Shown: positions 8,915 through 21,878, counted from the stretch's first letter. The stretch is 64,000 bases of DNA from Micrococcus lacusdianchii (GCF_023155805.1 NZ_JAKNUW010000002.1:87080-151079), one strand, 5' to 3'. Numbers and translations: made by a program. Notes: generated by a model from the sequence alone, not told the origin.

Positions 8915-8943
8915 CCCTCTGCCGCTCCGGACTCCGGCAGACT

Positions 8944-8986
8944 GGGGCCGGCGCCGACCCTCCACAAGGGGGACGGTGCCGGCCCC
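8944..8986 (+). terminator. hairpin between lipoprotein and ATPase genes
   Basis: A 13-bp stem with one mismatch (8944-8956 and 8974-8986). Such a hairpin inside a transporter operon may stabilise the lipoprotein mRNA or partly stop transcription, so the binding protein is made in excess. Confidence 0.55.
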
Positions 8987-9025
8987 GGCCCGCGTCCGAC
9001 GCACCCCGCCACAGGAAGGCCCCCC

Positions 9026-10551
<1,526 letters not shown>

Positions 10552-10555
<4 letters not shown>

Positions 10556-11928
10556 GCACCGCCGTGGCCGAGCGTCCCGCCGGGACGTCCACACCCCGGG
10601 GGGAGTCCGCGTTCCGGCGGATCGTCTCCGGCAACGGGATGGTCACCCTGCTGGCCGTCCTCCTGTCCCTGATCATCTCCGCCGTCCTGATCGTCCTCAC
10701 GGACGAGGACGTGCAGGAGTCCGCCGGCTACCTCCTCGCCCGGCCCGCGGACGCCCTGGGCGCGGCCTGGGAGGCCGTCTCCGGCGCGTACGCCGCCCTG
10801 TTCCGCGGCTCGATCCTGAACTACCGGGCGGACACGGCCGCGGACATGGTCCGGCCCCTCACCGAGACCCTCACGGTGGCCACCCCGCTGATCATCGTCT
10901 CCCTCGGCGTGGCCATCGCGTTCCGCGCGGGGCTGTTCAACATCGGCGCGCAGGGCCAGTTCATCTTCGGCGCCATGTTCGCCACCTGGTTCGGTGTGCA
11001 CCTGGACCTGCCCCTCGGCGTCCACCTGCTGCTGGTCATGACCATGGCGGTCCTCGGCGGCGTCCTGTGGGGCGGCGTCGTGGGCATGCTGAAGGCCTGG
11101 ACCGGGGCGCACGAGGTGATCCTCACCATCATGCTCAACTACGTGGCCGTGAACCTCCTGGCATACCTGCTGAACACGCCGGTGCTGCGCCGGGCGGGCA
11201 CCACGAACCCGGTCTCCGAGTTCCTGCCGGCCACCGCGATGTTCCCGAAGCTGCTCGGCGACGGGTTCCGCCTGCACGCCGGCTTCCTCGTGGCCCTGCT
11301 GGCCACCGCGTTCGCGTGGTGGCTGATGTCCCGGTCCACGCTCGGCTTCCGCCTGCGCGCCGTGGGCGCCAACCCCGACGCCGCGCGCACCGCCGGCATG
11401 TCCGTCAAGGGCACGTACGTGGCCGCCATGGCCCTCTCCGGCGGCCTGGCCGGCCTGGCCGGCATGGCGCACGTCTCCGGCACGGAGGGCTCCCTGAACA
11501 CCTCGGTGGCCGGCTCCTTCGGGTTCGACGCGATCACGGTGGCCCTGCTCGGCCGGTCCCATCCGGTGGGGGTGCTCTTCGCCGGCCTGCTGTTCGGCGC
11601 CCTGCGGGCCGGCGGCGTGACCATGCAGACGGAGACGGGTGTGCCGATCGACATCGTCCTCGTGGTGCAGTCCATGATCGTGCTGTTCATCGCCGCCCCG
11701 CCGCTGGTGCGCGCGATCTTCCGCCTGCCCGCCCCGGGTGGGGCCCGCGCCCGCGGCACCGCTGATCCCGTGACCCAGCCGGCCGTGGCCGGCGCGGCCG
11801 TCACCGGCGCCGCCGGCCAGGCCGTCGCCCCGTCCGCCCAGACCCAGGACGCCGCCGTGTCCGCCACCGCCGCCGCGGCGGGGGAGCAGGACGGCGACCC
11901 GCACCGTGAGAAGGGACAGGCCCTGTGA
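10552..11928 (+). CDS. nucleoside ABC transporter permease 1
   Basis: Membrane permease of the BPD_transp_2 type (RbsC/NupP-like), 458 residues. It has a cytoplasmic N-terminus, a first helix near residues 30-50, an extracytoplasmic loop, then about eight further helices containing the family's F-N-I-G-A-Q-G-Q-F motif and a conserved R-x-x-G-x-N-P-x-A-A cytoplasmic loop. The C-terminal 70 residues are an Ala-rich tail beyond the usual fold. It overlaps both neighbours by four bases, so the operon is translated as a unit. Confidence 0.92.
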
Positions 11929-13262
11929 GCACCGCCGCCCCCCAGCCCGTGACGCCCCGGCCCGCCGTGTCCGGCGCGGACCGGACCGCCGTCCGGCCCG
12001 CGGCCGCCGAGCCGCAGACCGTGGCGGTCCGGAACTGGTCCGTCCCGATCCTGCTGAGCGTCTTCACCCTGGTCTCCCTCCTGGTGTTCTCCCTGAACGC
12101 GCCGGCCGAGACCGCCACGTTCCGCATCTCCAACCCCTCGGACGCGGTCGTCCTGCCGGACCTGGCCGCGCCCGCCGGGCCCACGGCGTGGGTCCTCACC
12201 GCCGTGCTCGCGGCGGCCACCGCCGCCGCGTGGCTGCTCACGGTGCGGGGGCGCCGCGTGCCCGGCTGGCTGGCGGGGCTGTTCGCCCTGGCCTTCGTGG
12301 CGGCGTTCCTCGTGTGGGTGGTGGGCTCGGCGGACAACACCACCGTGTTCCTCACCGGACTGATCGCCGGCTCGTTCACGCTGGCCGTGCCACTGATCTT
12401 CGGCTCCATGGCCGGCATCCTCTCCGAGCGATCCGGGGTGGTGAACATCGCGATCGAGGGCCAGCTGCTGGCCGGCGCGTTCCTGGCCGCCGTCGTCGGG
12501 TCCCAGACCGGCAGCGTGTGGGCCGGGCTGATCGCCGCCGTCGTGGCCGGTGTGCTGGTGTCCTGGCTGCTGGCCGTGTTCTCCATCACCTACCTGGTCA
12601 ACCAGGTGATCGTGGGCGTCGTCCTCAACGTGCTCGTGGCGGGGCTGACGAGCTTCCTGTTCTCCACGGTGCTCTCGGACAACTCGTCCACGCTGAACTC
12701 CCCGCCGCGGTTCCCGCAGATCCGCATCCCGGGGCTGGCCGACATCCCCGTGATCGGTCCGATCCTGTTCGACCAGACGATCCTCGGGTACGGCATGTAC
12801 CTGATCGTGGGCCTGCTCTGGTTCGGCCTGTTCCGCACCCGCTGGGGCCTGCGCGTGCGTGCCGTGGGCGAGCACCCCAAGGCCGCGGACACCGTCGGCA
12901 TCGCCGTGAACCGCACCCGGTACCTCAGCGTCCTGCTGGGCGGCGCGGTGGCCGGCATGGGCGGCGCGTTCTTCACGCTGGTCTCCGCCTCGTCCTTCTC
13001 CAAGGAGATGACGGCGGGCCAGGGGTTCATCGCCCTCGCGGCGGTGATCTTCGGACGGTGGAACCCGATCGGCGCGTTCTTCGCGGCGCTGCTGTTCGGC
13101 TTCGCCACCAACATGCAGTACGTCCTGGCGATCCTCGGCACGCCCGTGCCGAGCCAGTTCATGGCCATGCTCCCGTACCTGGTGACGGTGTTCGCCGTCG
13201 CCGGCCTGGTGGGACGCTCCCGCGGGCCCGCCGCGGCGGGCGTGCCCTACGTGAAGGAGTGA
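11925..13262 (+). CDS. nucleoside ABC transporter permease 2
   Basis: The partner permease (NupQ-like), 445 residues, starting with GTG at 11925 inside the previous stop (GTGA). After a polar N-terminus there are about ten hydrophobic helices; the V-N-I-A-I-E-G-Q-L-L motif and the R-A-V-G-E-H-P-K-A-A-D-T loop are typical of this subfamily. It ends with AAGGAG, the ribosome binding site of cdd. Confidence 0.92.
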   Translation: MSTAAPQPVTPRPAVSGADRTAVRPAAAEPQTVAVRNWSVPILLSVFTLVSLLVFSLNAPAETATFRISNPSDAVVLPDLAAPAGPTAWVLTAVLAAATAAAWLLTVRGRRVPGWLAGLFALAFVAAFLVWVVGSADNTTVFLTGLIAGSFTLAVPLIFGSMAGILSERSGVVNIAIEGQLLAGAFLAAVVGSQTGSVWAGLIAAVVAGVLVSWLLAVFSITYLVNQVIVGVVLNVLVAGLTSFLFSTVLSDNSSTLNSPPRFPQIRIPGLADIPVIGPILFDQTILGYGMYLIVGLLWFGLFRTRWGLRVRAVGEHPKAADTVGIAVNRTRYLSVLLGGAVAGMGGAFFTLVSASSFSKEMTAGQGFIALAAVIFGRWNPIGAFFAALLFGFATNMQYVLAILGTPVPSQFMAMLPYLVTVFAVAGLVGRSRGPAAAGVPYVKE

Positions 13263-13265
13263 GGG

Positions 13266-13691
13266 ATGGCCGAGGCGGGCGCCGTGCCGGCGCATGAGGT
13301 GACGGAGGCGGACTGGGGGCGCCTGCGGGCGGCCGCGGCCGACGCGCTCGAGCTGGCGTACGCGCCGTACTCGGGCTACCGGGTGGGTGCCGCGGCGCTC
13401 ACGGAGGACGGGCGGACCGTGCGCGGCTGCAACGTGGAGAACGCCTCCTTCGGCGTGACCCTGTGCGCCGAGTGCGCTCTCGTGGGGGAGCTGCACATGG
13501 GCGGCGGGGGCCGGTTGACGGCCTTCGTGTGCGTCGGCGGGGACGGGCGGCTGATCATGCCGTGCGGCCGCTGCCGGCAGCTGCTCTGGGAGCACCACGC
13601 CCCCGGCATGGTGCTGCTCACCCCGGCCGGGGTGCGCGGGATCGAGGAGGTCCTCCCGCAGGCGTTCGGCCCGGGGGACCTCGAGGCCTGA
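13266..13691 (+). CDS. cdd: cytidine deaminase
   Basis: Converts cytidine and deoxycytidine to uridine forms in the cytosol. The 141-residue protein has the zinc site C67-A-E69 and P-C100-G-x-C103 of small homotetrameric deaminases, plus the N-V-E-N-A substrate motif (56-60). It sits three bases after the permease gene, so imported cytidine would be processed by an enzyme from the same transcript. The C-terminus is slightly longer than in Bacillus Cdd. Confidence 0.95.
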   Translation: MAEAGAVPAHEVTEADWGRLRAAAADALELAYAPYSGYRVGAAALTEDGRTVRGCNVENASFGVTLCAECALVGELHMGGGGRLTAFVCVGGDGRLIMPCGRCRQLLWEHHAPGMVLLTPAGVRGIEEVLPQAFGPGDLEA

Positions 13692-13725
13692 CCGGCCCGT
13701 CCAGCGGACGCCCCGGGTCCGTGGC

Positions 13726-13759
13726 TAGGCTGGGGCCGCCGACGGCGCGCGCCGTCGGC
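13726..13759 (+). promoter_or_regulatory. deoA promoter with palindrome at the predicted start site
   Basis: A TAGGCT -10 hexamer (13726-13731) is followed by a perfect 22-bp palindrome (13738-13759) that begins where transcription should start. It could be a repressor operator or a 5'-terminal mRNA hairpin. The deoA ATG lies 28 bases further on, with a GGAAGGG ribosome binding site. Confidence 0.55.
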
Positions 13760-13787
13760 GAGCCACGACGCCGGAAGGGACCCTCCC

Positions 13788-15149
13788 ATGACCATCTCCT
13801 CCCCGTCCGCCGCGGGCGGCGCGGCCGCGCCCGAGTCGTTCGACGCCATCGAGGTCATCCGCCTCAAGCGGGACGGCCACCGGATCGACGACGCGCGGAT
13901 CGACTGGGTGGTGGACGCGTACACCCGCGGCGTGGTGGCCCCCGAGCAGATGTCCGCCCTGGCCATGGCCATCCTGCTCAACGGCATGGACCGAGACGAG
14001 ATCTCCCGCTGGACCGCCGCCATGATCGCCTCCGGTGAGCGCATGGACTTCTCCGGCCTCACGGCCCCCGACGGCCGACGGCTGGCGACTGCGGACAAGC
14101 ACTCCACCGGCGGCGTGGGGGACAAGATCACCCTGCCCCTGGCCCCGCTCGTGGCGTCCTACGGCGTGGCCGTCCCGCAGCTCTCCGGCCGGGGCCTCGG
14201 CCACACGGGCGGCACCCTCGACAAGCTCGAGGCCATCCCCGGCTGGCGCTCGGACCTCACCACCGAGGCGATGCTGCGCCAGCTCTCCGAGGTGGGCGCC
14301 GTGATCTGCGCCGCCGGCTCGGGCCTGGCCCCGGCGGACAAGCGCCTGTACGCCCTGCGCGACGTCACCGGCACGGTGGAGGCCATCCCGCTGATCGCCT
14401 CCTCGATCATGTCCAAGAAGATCGCCGAGGGCACCGGCGCCCTCGTGCTGGACGTCAAGTGCGGCTCGGGCGCGTTCATGAAGGACGAGGCGTCCGCCCG
14501 CGAGCTGGCCCGGACCATGGTGGACCTCGGCCGGGACGCCGGGGTGGACACCTCGGCGCTGCTCACGGACATGTCCGTGCCCCTGGGCCGGACGGCCGGC
14601 AACGCCCTCGAGGTCCGCGAGTCGGTGGAGGTGCTCGCCGGCGGCGGCCCGGCCGACGTCGTGGAGCTCACCGTGGCGCTCGCCGCCGCGATGCTCGCCG
14701 GCGCCGGGGTCACGGACGTGGACCCGGCCGAGCACCTGGCCAACGGCCGGGCGATGGACGTGTGGAACCGGATGATCGAGGCCCAGGGCGGCGACCCGCG
14801 CGCGGCCCTCCCGACGGCGGCCCACACCGAGGACGTCGTCGCGGAGACGGACGGCGTCCTCACCGAGCTGGACGCGATGGCCGTGGGCCTGGCCGCGTGG
14901 CGCCTCGGCGCCGGGCGCGAACGTCAGGGCGAGGCCGTGCAGGCCGGGGCCGGCGTGGAGCTGCACGCCCGCCCCGGCGACCGCGTGGTCAAGGGCCAGA
15001 CGCTCATGACCCTGCACACGGACACCCCCGAGCGGTTCGACCGGGCCCGCCAGGCCCTCGAGGGCGGCTGGGCCGTCTCCGCGGCGCCGGACGCCGCCGC
15101 CGCGGCGGCCCTGCGCGAGCGCTCCGTGGTGCTGGACCGGATCGGCTGA
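13788..15149 (+). CDS. deoA: thymidine phosphorylase
   Basis: Splits thymidine or uridine with phosphate into base and deoxyribose or ribose 1-phosphate. The 453-residue protein contains K-H-S-T-G-G-V-G-D-K (phosphate binding), the family signature S-G-R-G-L-G-H-T-G-G-T-L-D-K, and the S-S-I-M-S-K-K motif. The C-terminal domain (about 350-440) is the usual pyrimidine phosphorylase alpha/beta domain. It has its own promoter in addition to possible read-through from cdd. Uridine-preferring Pdp enzymes look similar, so the exact substrate range is inferred. Confidence 0.94.
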   Translation: MTISSPSAAGGAAAPESFDAIEVIRLKRDGHRIDDARIDWVVDAYTRGVVAPEQMSALAMAILLNGMDRDEISRWTAAMIASGERMDFSGLTAPDGRRLATADKHSTGGVGDKITLPLAPLVASYGVAVPQLSGRGLGHTGGTLDKLEAIPGWRSDLTTEAMLRQLSEVGAVICAAGSGLAPADKRLYALRDVTGTVEAIPLIASSIMSKKIAEGTGALVLDVKCGSGAFMKDEASARELARTMVDLGRDAGVDTSALLTDMSVPLGRTAGNALEVRESVEVLAGGGPADVVELTVALAAAMLAGAGVTDVDPAEHLANGRAMDVWNRMIEAQGGDPRAALPTAAHTEDVVAETDGVLTELDAMAVGLAAWRLGAGRERQGEAVQAGAGVELHARPGDRVVKGQTLMTLHTDTPERFDRARQALEGGWAVSAAPDAAAAAALRERSVVLDRIG

Positions 15150-15153
15150 GCGC

Positions 15154-15801
15154 GTGCTGGAGCAGGTCGAGGCCCTCATCCTGTCCGCGGCGTCCCAGCC
15201 CTGGGTCCTGCCGCTGGCGGCCGCGCTGTGCCTGCTCGACGGCGTCGTGCCCGTCTTCCCCTCGGAGTCCGTCCTCGTGGCACTGGCCTCGATCGTCCGC
15301 GACGGGGAGCCCTTCCCGCTCGCCGCGCTGTGGCTGGCCGGGTTCGCGGGGGCGTTCCTGGGGGACCTCAGCGCCTACGGGATCGGACGGGCGGTGGGGA
15401 CGTCGCGCTTCGCGTGGATGCGGCAGCCGCGGGCGCAGGCCTCCGTGGCCGTGGCCCGCCGGAACCTGGACGCCCACGGGGCGTTGCTGCTCTTCACCGC
15501 CCGGTTCATCCCCGGGGGCCGGGTGGCCGTCAACCTCACCGCGGGAGCGATGCGCTATCCGCTGGCCCGCTTCATCCCGCTGGACCTGGTGTCCACGGGG
15601 CTCTGGGCGGCCTACTCGATCGCCATCGCGCGCCTGACGGCCGGATGGCTGGACAACGCGGTCCTGCAGATCGCCCTCTCGGTGTCCGGCGCAGCCCTCG
15701 TCGGGCTGTTCCTGGACCGCGGGGTCAAGGCCGTGCTGCGCCGGCGGCTGGCCCGCGCCGGCGGGACGCTGGGGCCCGCCGAGCACGCGGTCCTGGACTG
15801 A
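15154..15801 (+). CDS. DedA family membrane protein
   Basis: DedA (SNARE-associated/VTT) proteins flip lipids such as undecaprenyl phosphate or phosphatidylethanolamine; the substrate here is unknown. The 215-residue protein has helices near residues 15-45, 55-80, 135-160 and 170-195, an F-P-S-E motif early, G-D-L-x-x-Y-x-I-G-R, and the R-F-I-P-G-x-R re-entrant motif. GTG at 15154 begins four bases after the deoA stop, so it is probably co-transcribed with the nucleoside genes although no functional link is obvious. Confidence 0.85.
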   Translation: MLEQVEALILSAASQPWVLPLAAALCLLDGVVPVFPSESVLVALASIVRDGEPFPLAALWLAGFAGAFLGDLSAYGIGRAVGTSRFAWMRQPRAQASVAVARRNLDAHGALLLFTARFIPGGRVAVNLTAGAMRYPLARFIPLDLVSTGLWAAYSIAIARLTAGWLDNAVLQIALSVSGAALVGLFLDRGVKAVLRRRLARAGGTLGPAEHAVLD

Positions 15802-15821
15802 GGCCGGCCGTGGCCCTGCCG

Positions 15822-15827
15822 TAGAGT
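15822..15827 (+). promoter_or_regulatory. -10 element of add, leaderless type
   Basis: TAGAGT ends 7 bases before the GTG at 15835; no ribosome binding site. Confidence 0.55.
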
Positions 15828-15834
15828 GAGGCCC

Positions 15835-17055
15835 GTGACCATGACCTCCCCGCAGCTCTCCGCCGACGCCCCCTCGCCCCTCGAGACCGACCTCGGCTCC
15901 CTGCCGAAGGTCTCCCTGCACGACCACCTCGACGGGGGCCTGCGCGTGGCCACCGTCCTCGAGCTGGCCCGCGAGGCCGGCGTCGAGGTCCCCGCCGACA
16001 CCGTGGACGGCCTGGCGGACTGGTTCGCCGAGCACGCCAACGGCGAGTCCCTCGAGAAGTACCTCCAGACCTTCGCCCTGACCACCTCCGTGATGCAGAC
16101 CCGCGAGCAGCTGCGCCGCGTGGCCCGGGAGTTCGTGGAGGACCTCGTGGCGGACGGCGTGGTCTACGGCGAGATCCGCTGGGCCCCCGAGCAGCACCTG
16201 GCCGGCGGGCTCACCCTGGACGAGGCAGTCGAGGCCGTCCAAGAGGGGCTCGACGAGGCGGTGGACGCCGCCGACGCCGACGGCCACATCATCCGCGTGG
16301 GTCAGCTGGTCACCGCGATGCGCCACGCCGACCGCGCCCAGGAGATCGCCGAGCTGGCCGTGCGCCACCGGGACCGCGGGGTGGTGGGCTTCGACATCGC
16401 CGGCGCCGAGATCGGCTTCCCGCCCTCTCGCTTCGCGGACGCCTTCACGTACCTGGCCCAGCAGCACCTCCCGGTCACCGTGCACGCGGGCGAGGCCGAG
16501 GGCCTGTCCTCCATCCAGGACGCGCTCGTCTCCGGCCGGGCGCTGCGCCTGGGCCACGGCGTGCGCATCGCGGATGACATCCGGGTGGAGTTCGGCGGCC
16601 TGGACGAGGACGGCGTCCCCGTGGACGCGGACACCGGGATCGTGGACCTCGGCCCCACCGCCGCGTGGGTGCGCGACCGCCAGATCGCCCTGGAGGTCTG
16701 CCCGTCCTCCAACCTGCAGACCGGGGCGGTGGACGCCGAGTCCGGGATCGCCGGCCACCCGATCGACCTGCTCGTGCAGCTGGGCTTCCGCGTCACCGTG
16801 AACACGGACAACCGCCTGGTCTCGGACGTGTCCCTGACCGACGAGCTGTACCTGCTGGCCGAGACCTTCGGCTACTCCCTCTCCGAGCTGCTGGACCTGC
16901 AGCTCAACGCCGCCGAGGCCGCCTTCCTGTCCGTGGACGAGCGCGAGGAGCTCGCCGAGATCCTCGTGGCCGGCTGGAGCGAGGCGATCTCCGGCGCGTC
17001 CGGTCCCGTCCTCGAGGCGCTGCCGGCCGAGGACGACGACGAGGCGGACGCCTGA
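15835..17055 (+). CDS. add: adenosine deaminase
   Basis: Deaminates adenosine and deoxyadenosine to inosine forms. The 406-residue protein shows the zinc motif H29-D-H31, the H-A-G-E catalytic motif, G-H-G with the third zinc His, C-P-S-S-N, and the final V-N-T-D zinc/catalytic Asp. I chose GTG 15835 because the promoter hexamer lies just before it; ATG 15841 is possible. It completes the purine side of the nucleoside cluster. Confidence 0.95.
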   Translation: MTMTSPQLSADAPSPLETDLGSLPKVSLHDHLDGGLRVATVLELAREAGVEVPADTVDGLADWFAEHANGESLEKYLQTFALTTSVMQTREQLRRVAREFVEDLVADGVVYGEIRWAPEQHLAGGLTLDEAVEAVQEGLDEAVDAADADGHIIRVGQLVTAMRHADRAQEIAELAVRHRDRGVVGFDIAGAEIGFPPSRFADAFTYLAQQHLPVTVHAGEAEGLSSIQDALVSGRALRLGHGVRIADDIRVEFGGLDEDGVPVDADTGIVDLGPTAAWVRDRQIALEVCPSSNLQTGAVDAESGIAGHPIDLLVQLGFRVTVNTDNRLVSDVSLTDELYLLAETFGYSLSELLDLQLNAAEAAFLSVDEREELAEILVAGWSEAISGASGPVLEALPAEDDDEADA

Positions 17056-17080
17056 TCCGCATGCGGCGGACGGGGACGCG

Positions 17081-19250
<2,170 letters not shown>

Positions 19251-19267
19251 CCGCCCACCACGCCGCC

Positions 19268-19302
19268 GCGGGCCCGTCCGGACATGCTCCGGGCGGGCCC
19301 GC
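19268..19302 (+). terminator. terminator after eno
   Basis: Hairpin with a 9-bp outer stem (19268-19276 and 19294-19302) and further pairing inside, 18 bases after the eno stop codon. Confidence 0.75.
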
Positions 19303-19352
19303 AGCGTCCGGGGGTCGGCGCCGCCCCGCAGTCTCCGCCCAGGCGGGGCGAC

Positions 19353-19408
19353 TACCCTGGGAGGGCACGCCCGTCGCCTCCGACGGCGGACCGTCCCGTC
19401 CGTCCGCC
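19353..19408 (+). promoter_or_regulatory. promoter and leader hairpin of the FtsB-like gene
   Basis: TACCCT (19353-19358) is a candidate -10. The leader carries a 7-bp hairpin (19385-19391 with 19402-19408) before a GAAGGAG ribosome binding site and the ATG at 19441. Confidence 0.4.
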
Positions 19409-19440
19409 GAGGACGGCCGCCCGACCCGAAGGAGCCCGGC

Positions 19441-20217
19441 ATGAGCCCTCGCCGCCCCCGTGTGCCCCGTGTGGCGGCCGCGGAGTCCGAGGCCGGCGCC
19501 CCCGCGCCGCAGCGCCGCCCCGCAGCCCGTCCGGCGCCGGAGCCGCGCCCCGCGGTCGTCGAGCCGACGACGTCGGCCCCCGAACCCGACGAGGCACCCG
19601 TCACGCCCGCGTCGCGGGACGGCGGCGAGGTCATCGACCTGCGCCGCGCCCAGCGGCGCCGCGAGGAGGAGACCGCCCGGCATGCGGAGGCGCACCGGCG
19701 GATGCAGGAGCGCCGGGCGGCGGCCCGGGCGGCCCGCAGCCGCCTCGAGGACGACCGAGCGGAGGATCGGGCGCGTGCCGCGCGCGCGGCCGAGGCCCGG
19801 CGTCGGGCTCCGTTGCCCGAGCCCGTGCCCGCCCGGCAGATCACCGGCCGCTCGCTCGTGGTGGTGGCGGTGCTGCTGATCGCGGCCGTCCTGGTGGCGC
19901 CCACCGCGCGGCTCCTGCTCAACCAGCGGCTGGAGATCGCGGCCACGGAGCAGGACATCGCCGAGCAGGAGCGGCTGCACGCGGAGCATGAGGAGCAGAT
20001 CCGCCGCTGGGACGACCCGCAGTACGTGGCCCAGCAGGCCCGGGAGCGGCACGGCCTGGTGATGCCGGGTGAGACCCTCTACACCGCCACGCACCTGCCC
20101 GAGGAGGAGCCCGCGCCGGAGGAGCCCGCCGGGAGCCCCACGGCCGACGGCGTGAACGCGCGCCTGCCGTGGGTGGAGGGCCTGTGGGACTCCGCCGTCC
20201 GTGCCGCCACCGAATGA
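19441..20217 (+). CDS. FtsB/DivIC-like septum formation initiator
   Basis: Cell-division protein of the DivIC/FtsB family, which bridges FtsL and FtsQ at the septum. The 258-residue protein has a long cytoplasmic N-terminus of 130 residues rich in Pro, Ala and then Arg/Glu, one membrane helix (138-157), an extracytoplasmic coiled coil (160-188) and the family motif W-x-D-P-x-Y-V-x-x-Q-A-R-E-R (190-203) ending in M-P-G-E. Location directly after eno matches other actinobacteria. The charged N-terminus is longer than in most relatives. Confidence 0.88.
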   Translation: MSPRRPRVPRVAAAESEAGAPAPQRRPAARPAPEPRPAVVEPTTSAPEPDEAPVTPASRDGGEVIDLRRAQRRREEETARHAEAHRRMQERRAAARAARSRLEDDRAEDRARAARAAEARRRAPLPEPVPARQITGRSLVVVAVLLIAAVLVAPTARLLLNQRLEIAATEQDIAEQERLHAEHEEQIRRWDDPQYVAQQARERHGLVMPGETLYTATHLPEEEPAPEEPAGSPTADGVNARLPWVEGLWDSAVRAATE

Positions 20218-20255
20218 CCCGACCGCAGCCAGCCCCCCCCGACCCGGAGGACGTC

Positions 20256-21833
20256 ATGACCGAGAACCCCCGCACCGTCACCGAACAGGATCTGGACACG
20301 CTGTCCCGCCAGCTCGGCCGACCGGTGCGCGACGTGGTGGAGATCGGTGCGCGCTGCGTGTGCGGGAACCCCCTCGTGGCCACCACCGCCCCGCGCCTGT
20401 CCAACGGGATCCCCTTCCCCACGACCTTCTACCTCACCCACCCCGTGCTCACCTCCGCCGTGTCCCGGCTCGAGGCCGCGGGGGTGATGGCGGAGATGAA
20501 CGAGCGCCTCGCGCAGGACGAGGCCCTCGCCGCGGCCCACCGCTCCGCCCACGAGGCGTACCTGGCCGAGCGGGAGCGGGTGGGCCGGGAGGCCGGCACC
20601 GGAGAGGTCCCGGAGATCGCCCACGTCTCCGCGGGCGGCCTGCCCGAGAGGGTGAAGTGCCTCCATGCGCTGGTGGGCCACGCGCTGGCCGCGGGCCCCG
20701 GCGTCGACCCGCTCGGCGACGAGGCGCTGGCTGCCGTCCGGGAGTGGTGGACCCCCGAGGCGTGCGCGTGCGCCGGGGCGTGGGACGAGTCCGCCCCCGT
20801 CCCCTCGAAGGACCTGTCCCGGCATGTCCGGCACTTGGCCCGGGTCGAGGCCCTGGAGAGGGTCACCGTGGCCGCGGTGGACTGCGGCACCAACTCCCTC
20901 CGTCTGCTGATCGCCCGCCCCGCGGGCGCGGAGGACGCCGACGGCCCGGCGCCGGACGCCCCGCTGGAGGACGTGGTCCGGGAGATGCGCGTGGTGCGCC
21001 TGGGTGAGGGCGTGGACGCCACCGGCGCCTTCTCGGCCGCCGCGCTCGAGCGCACCTTCGCCGCGGTGGACGAGTACGCCCATCTCGTCAAGCGGCACCA
21101 CGCCGGGACCGTGCGCTTCGTGGCGACCTCCGCCAGCCGCGACGTCTCCAACCGGGAGGCCTTCGTGGCCGGGGTGTCCGAGCGCCTGGGCGTGGCGCCC
21201 GAGGTGGTCTCGGGCGACGAGGAGGCGCGTCTGTCCTTCGCGGGCGCGGTCTCCGCGGTGGACGTCACCGCGCTCGGCGCCGAGGACCTGGTGCTGGTGG
21301 TGGACCTCGGCGGCGGCTCCACGGAGTTCGTGGTGGGCACCCCGGACGGGCGCGTGGCGGACGCGGTCAGCATGGACATGGGGTGCGTCCGCTACACCGA
21401 GCGCTTCGCGCTCTCCGACCCGCCCGCGGAGGACGAGCTCGCCGCCGCGCGCGCGTCCGTGTCCGCCGTCCTGGACGACGTCGCCGCCCGGCTGCCGCTG
21501 GAGCGGGTGCGGGCCGTCGTCGGGGTGGCCGGCACGGTCACCACCGTGACGGCCGAGGCCCTCGGGCTCGCGGAGTACGACGCGACCGCCCTGCACGGGG
21601 CCGAGCTCTCCGTGGCGGTGGTCCGGGCGGCGGCGGACCGGCTCGTGGCCGCCACCCGGCAGGAGCGGGCCGCGCGCGGCTTCATGCACCCCGGGCGCGT
21701 GGACGTGATCGGCGCCGGCGCGCTGATCTGGTCGCAGGTGGTGGAGCGGGTGGCGGAGGTCTCCGGCACGGACCGGGTGGTGACCAGCGAGCACGACATC
21801 CTGGACGGGATCGCCCTGTCCCTGCGCCGCTGA
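20256..21833 (+). CDS. DUF501 and Ppx/GppA phosphatase fusion protein
   Basis: One reading frame of 525 residues joins two families that I recall as separate neighbouring genes elsewhere. Residues 1-175 are DUF501: C34-x-C36 and C170-x-C172 pairs, with P-F-P-T-T-F-Y-L-T-H-P between. From about residue 203 comes a full exopolyphosphatase / pppGpp phosphatase domain with D-C-G-T-N-S (209-214, phosphate loop), S-A-S-R-D and D-L-G-G-G-S-T-E. It would cleave polyphosphate ends or pppGpp. ATG 20256 has GGAGG six bases upstream. No stop or frame change separates the two parts. Confidence 0.88.
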   Translation: MTENPRTVTEQDLDTLSRQLGRPVRDVVEIGARCVCGNPLVATTAPRLSNGIPFPTTFYLTHPVLTSAVSRLEAAGVMAEMNERLAQDEALAAAHRSAHEAYLAERERVGREAGTGEVPEIAHVSAGGLPERVKCLHALVGHALAAGPGVDPLGDEALAAVREWWTPEACACAGAWDESAPVPSKDLSRHVRHLARVEALERVTVAAVDCGTNSLRLLIARPAGAEDADGPAPDAPLEDVVREMRVVRLGEGVDATGAFSAAALERTFAAVDEYAHLVKRHHAGTVRFVATSASRDVSNREAFVAGVSERLGVAPEVVSGDEEARLSFAGAVSAVDVTALGAEDLVLVVDLGGGSTEFVVGTPDGRVADAVSMDMGCVRYTERFALSDPPAEDELAAARASVSAVLDDVAARLPLERVRAVVGVAGTVTTVTAEALGLAEYDATALHGAELSVAVVRAAADRLVAATRQERAARGFMHPGRVDVIGAGALIWSQVVERVAEVSGTDRVVTSEHDILDGIALSLRR

Positions 21834-21841
21834 CGGGGCCG

Positions 21842-21861
21842 CCGGGCGTGGGACCGCCCGG
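21842..21861 (+). terminator. terminator after the DUF501-Ppx gene
   Basis: A 7-bp GC stem with a 6-base loop (21842-21848 and 21855-21861), ending 12 bases before the ndh promoter. Confidence 0.5.
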
Positions 21862-21872
21862 GGCCGCGGGCA

Positions 21873-21878
21873 TAGGAT
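21873..21878 (+). promoter_or_regulatory. -10 element of ndh, leaderless type
   Basis: TAGGAT ends 7 bases before the ATG at 21886; no ribosome binding site. Confidence 0.55.
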
